Shown: positions 61,495 to 64,000 of the stretch, piece after piece
How the letters are laid out: every line of letters begins with the position of its first letter
Numbering within the stretch: the first letter of the stretch is position 1
Assembly: GCF_022179545.1 (NCBI RefSeq)
Contig: NZ_AP025518.1
Span: 4,154,001-4,218,000, forward strand
DNA: 64,000 nt
DNA from: Mycolicibacterium fortuitum subsp. fortuitum
GTDB taxonomy: Bacteria > Actinomycetota > Actinomycetes > Mycobacteriales > Mycobacteriaceae
Direction: 5' to 3'
Notes under the pieces: model-generated
What the model was told of the DNA's origin: nothing
Seen by the model: only the letters and a program-made list of their open reading frames with translations
Database searches by the model: none
Made by a program: the position numbers and the translations under genes

Positions 61495-62211
61495 GTGGAC
61501 TGCGTGGTGGCACGAGAGGCGCTTTCGGCGCGCCTGGATGGGGAGCGTGAGCCGGTCCCCTCTGCCCGCGTCGACGAGCATCTGCGCGACTGCGGCGACT
61601 GCGCCGCCTGGTACGACAAAGCCGGCGCCCAGGCCCTTCAATTGCGCGATCTGGCCAACGTCGGATTGATCGGTGCGGTACGCGCACGACCCGACGACAG
61701 TTCAACCACGCTCGGCGGATTCGGACGTTGGTTGCGCCGATATGTGCTGACCGTGGCGATCGTGCTCATCGGGATCGTTCAGGTCGGGTTGGCCGGCGCG
61801 CAAGCGGCCGGCATGAACTTCGGGATGGTTGCCGCACACCACGGTTCGGCCAACGGAGCACATCTTCTGAACGAGTCCACGGCATGGTCGGCGGCGCTGG
61901 GAATCGCGACGATTGCGATGGCCTTCCGTCGTCGCATCGCACCGGGACTCGCATGCGTGTTGGTGATCTACTGCGGATTCCTCACCTACTACGTGGTGGC
62001 CGACGCCGTCGTCGGACAGGTCACCCCGGGCCGGATCCTGAGCCACCTACCGGTGGCGCTGGCCGCGATCGTTTCCGTGTGGGCATCGCGCACGACGCAT
62101 CCGCATGACCCGTCGCCCAGAGTCGCCGGTGAGGACGGTCAGGATCACGCATCCGGCCCGGCCGCGCGGAGCCGTCGTCATCTGCGCGCAGCCGACGACC
62201 CGGCCGCCTGA
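61495..62211 (+). CDS. Membrane protein with zinc-finger anti-sigma (ZAS) domain
   Basis: A 238-aa protein. N-terminal zinc-binding motif H-x3-C-x2-C (DEHLRDCGDC, about 28-37), as in anti-sigma factors and zf-HC2 proteins. Four hydrophobic segments follow from about residue 78 and then a hydrophilic C-terminus. No sigma factor gene is adjacent, so the partner is unknown. It resembles M. tuberculosis Rv0093c. GTG 61495 preceded by GAGAGAA is chosen over ATG 61477. It converges with the DUF5134 gene with 4 bp between. Confidence 0.8.
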   Translation: MDCVVAREALSARLDGEREPVPSARVDEHLRDCGDCAAWYDKAGAQALQLRDLANVGLIGAVRARPDDSSTTLGGFGRWLRRYVLTVAIVLIGIVQVGLAGAQAAGMNFGMVAAHHGSANGAHLLNESTAWSAALGIATIAMAFRRRIAPGLACVLVIYCGFLTYYVVADAVVGQVTPGRILSHLPVALAAIVSVWASRTTHPHDPSPRVAGEDGQDHASGPAARSRRHLRAADDPAA

Positions 62212-62215
62212 GCGG

Positions 62216-62854
62216 CTACAGCATCACGCCGAACATGATCGCCATGCCGGCGGCCATCATCGCCCGGCACAAGGTGCCGAAATGCGCGAACGGCGACGTA
62301 TCTGACGGCTGACGCGCCGCGAAGTAGCGGTACAGCCACGCTGCGGCGGCGATCACGAAACCGATGGTCAGCAACCAGTTGATTCCGGGAATCCATTGTG
62401 GCTGCAACGACGCGTGTTCCGTGGCCGCCGCCACGCCACCGGCATCGTGGCCTGTCATGTGCATCGCGTGCATGTCGTGACCGCCTTCGGCCATCGTCTG
62501 GGTATGGCCGCGATGTGCGGTGCCGTTCATGACCGCATACATCCACGCCATCGCCGCCATCATCGCGATGTTGTAGCCGTGCAGTAACCGGGCCCCAGAC
62601 GTGCCTGCCCTCAGTAATGAGGCCAGAAACCAGATAGCAGCGGCCGAGAAGAAGAGCATCGGGCCTACCGTCGGCAGTGCCGCCCCGCGTGGCCAGGCCA
62701 TCACCATCATGGCGACGGCCATTGCCAGGTGGAGTAGTTGCCCTATCGCAGCACTCGGGCGGCCGCGAGAGGCCACCAGTGCATACACGCATTCGACTGC
62801 GCTCAACGCGAACAGCACGGTTACCACCCAGCGCAGGGCAAGGTCCGCGATCAT
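62216..62854 (-). CDS. DUF5134 membrane protein with His/Met-rich loop
   Basis: A 212-aa protein with about six hydrophobic segments. Between the fourth and fifth (about 110-140) is a loop rich in His and Met (HRGHTQTMAEGGHDMHAMHM), of a kind that binds copper. The DUF5134 family is common in actinobacteria next to copper-related genes. Divergent from the CopD-like gene, with a 19-bp palindrome between. Copper handling is inferred from composition and neighbourhood. Confidence 0.82.
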   Translation of the reverse strand: MIADLALRWVVTVLFALSAVECVYALVASRGRPSAAIGQLLHLAMAVAMMVMAWPRGAALPTVGPMLFFSAAAIWFLASLLRAGTSGARLLHGYNIAMMAAMAWMYAVMNGTAHRGHTQTMAEGGHDMHAMHMTGHDAGGVAAATEHASLQPQWIPGINWLLTIGFVIAAAAWLYRYFAARQPSDTSPFAHFGTLCRAMMAAGMAIMFGVML

Positions 62855-62932
62855 TCCAAGTCCTGTCTAGGAGGGGGACGGCTCCTCCATTGGTCGCAGA
62901 CGAGGGTGCCAGAGTTCCCGCCCTCCCCAGCA

Positions 62933-62951
62933 CTACGACACGTTGTCGTAG
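62933..62951. promoter_or_regulatory. BlaI/CopY-type operator candidate (CTACGACA-CGT-TGTCGTAG)
   Basis: Perfect 8-bp inverted repeat with a 3-nt centre in the 150-bp gap between DUF5134 and the CopD-like gene. The TACGACA/TGTCGTA arms resemble operators of BlaI/MecI/CopY repressors. No such repressor gene lies in the window. Confidence 0.55.
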
Positions 62952-63004
62952 AATCACAGGGCCGCGACGTGTTGTCCGTTCCGCGGCGGAAGGCCGGTTC
63001 GACT

Positions 63005-64000
63005 ATGGCGCGTGTGCGATTCCCCGCTGCGCCCAGCGCGCGACGGGGACGCCTGGCTCTGCTCGGCACCGTCGCAGGGTGCGCTGCGGTGCTGTTGATG
63101 TGTGCGACGCAGCTGGGCGCTCAGCGGTTGGCTGCCGCGGGCATCGCTGACCCCGGAACGGTCACCAACATGGCCCGCTTGCTCGGCCACTGGATCGCCA
63201 CGCTGGCCGGCGCGGCGTGCACCGGCGCGCTCATCTGGATTGTGACGACCGCGACACCGCGTGACGACGGCCGAATCGACGCGGGATCCTTTCCCGCGCA
63301 CCTGTTTGTCGAACGCGTCGCGATCCTCTGGACCTGCTGTGCCACCGCCATGGTGGTCGTCTCGGCCTCTGCCGACGCGGGTATCCCCCTCGGCCGGCTG
63401 GTCGGCGGTCCCGGTCTCGGCAGCGCCATCGCGGCGTCAGAAGCTGCGCGTGGCTGGTGTGCAGCGGCGATCTGCGCGCTGGCTTTGGCCGTCGGCGTGC
63501 GGTTCACCCTCCGCTGGGTCGGCCACTGTGTGGCGCTGCTGCCGACCCTGATCGGCGTGGTCGCGGTCCCCGTGACCGGCAATGCCGGCCAGGGCCCCGA
63601 CCATGACATCGCCACGAGCGCAGTGATCGTCTTCTCCGTGACGTTGGCGATGTGGGCCGGCACGAAGATCGTCGCCGCCGGATCGCTGGATGACGAGCCG
63701 CGACGCCGAATCCAGCTGCTGCAAGTGATCTGCGGTGCGGTCACCGTCATCTACGGCGCGCTCCTGGCGACGCTGATGCTGGGCGGGTCGCCGATCCTGG
63801 GGTCGGCCTACGGGCGGGCGGTGCTCGTCGCAGGGGTGCTGCTGGTGCTGGTGTGGGCCGGTGACGGAGCCCATCTGCTGACGCGACGCACTCCGACACG
63901 ACTGGCGAACACGATGTCCGCGGTGGCGATCATCGTAGTGACCGCCGCACTGGCATTCGCCTCGACGAGCGTGCCGCCGCGCTTCACCATTCACGAATTC
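63005..64000 (+). CDS. CopD-like polytopic membrane protein (3' end outside window)
   Basis: Open for 332 codons to the window end and so not closed. Starts ATG 63005 (MARVRFPAAPS). At least eight hydrophobic segments alternate with short loops. The arrangement and the segment with MWAGTKIVAAGSL resemble the CopD half of CopD-CtaG fusions such as the gene at 24.0-26.1 kb, which would make a CtaG domain likely beyond the edge. Family assignment is tentative because no strict motif is visible in the part present. Confidence 0.6.
   Translation, partial: MARVRFPAAPSARRGRLALLGTVAGCAAVLLMCATQLGAQRLAAAGIADPGTVTNMARLLGHWIATLAGAACTGALIWIVTTATPRDDGRIDAGSFPAHLFVERVAILWTCCATAMVVVSASADAGIPLGRLVGGPGLGSAIAASEAARGWCAAAICALALAVGVRFTLRWVGHCVALLPTLIGVVAVPVTGNAGQGPDHDIATSAVIVFSVTLAMWAGTKIVAAGSLDDEPRRRIQLLQVICGAVTVIYGALLATLMLGGSPILGSAYGRAVLVAGVLLVLVWAGDGAHLLTRRTPTRLANTMSAVAIIVVTAALAFASTSVPPRFTIHEF

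Overview
The window is high-GC DNA with a gene content typical of a fast-growing mycobacterium (Mycolicibacterium-like). Markers are a mycothiol-dependent nitroreductase, MmpS/MmpL, the mycobactin tail genes mbtK/mbtL/mbtM, a 180-kDa-class NAD glutamate dehydrogenase, PrpR, a CtaJ-like oxidase subunit and truncated hemoglobin O. Many starts are GTG and many adjacent genes overlap by 4 bp (ATGA or GTGA). Species assignment is inference; no 16S gene is present.

Left half (1-31.6 kb). This is a conserved backbone in the same order as M. tuberculosis Rv2464c-Rv2484c: nei1, rpiB, the Rv2466c nitroreductase, pepN, a DUF5130 protein, ctaJ, an HNH protein, glbO, aglA, Rv2474c, a thioesterase, gdh, ettA, an SSB paralogue, plsB2, plsC and a WS/DGAT acyltransferase. 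Three blocks look added: (i) 2.77-7.08 kb, a TetR/aldo-keto reductase pair plus an operon of an NCS1 permease, a fungal-type cytosine deaminase and an isopenicillin-N-synthase-like dioxygenase; (ii) a small HNH gene between two long perfect hairpins after pepN; (iii) an orphan Imm5-like immunity gene at the end of the gdh operon. pepN carries a probable 1-bp insertion near its 3' end.

Middle (31.7-47.3 kb). A tRNA-Arg(TCT) and a universal stress protein lead into accessory metabolism. A GntR regulator with a divergent metallo-hydrolase precedes a four-gene catabolic operon (acyl-CoA ligase, class II aldolase-fold protein, amidohydrolase-2, D-2-hydroxyacid dehydrogenase). A shared palindrome lies at both promoters, and the operon has a near-consensus promoter that predicts a leaderless mRNA. 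Then come MmpS/MmpL, a TetR regulator, an alpha/beta hydrolase, a MarR regulator, and an SDR overlapping a pyruvate-oxidase-like ThDP enzyme.

Right part (47.4-64 kb). After a RibD-like reductase come mbtM, mbtL and mbtK on the minus strand with IdeR-like boxes; mbtN is not present here. Next is a long minus-strand unit prpD-prpB-prpC-pyc-(flavin-free MTHFR-like)-(divergent DHPS-like). It would turn propionyl-CoA into pyruvate and return pyruvate to oxaloacetate, and it is divergent from prpR. The window ends with a zinc-finger anti-sigma-like membrane protein, a His/Met-rich DUF5134 membrane protein and a CopD-like membrane protein. A 19-bp BlaI/CopY-like palindrome lies between the last two.
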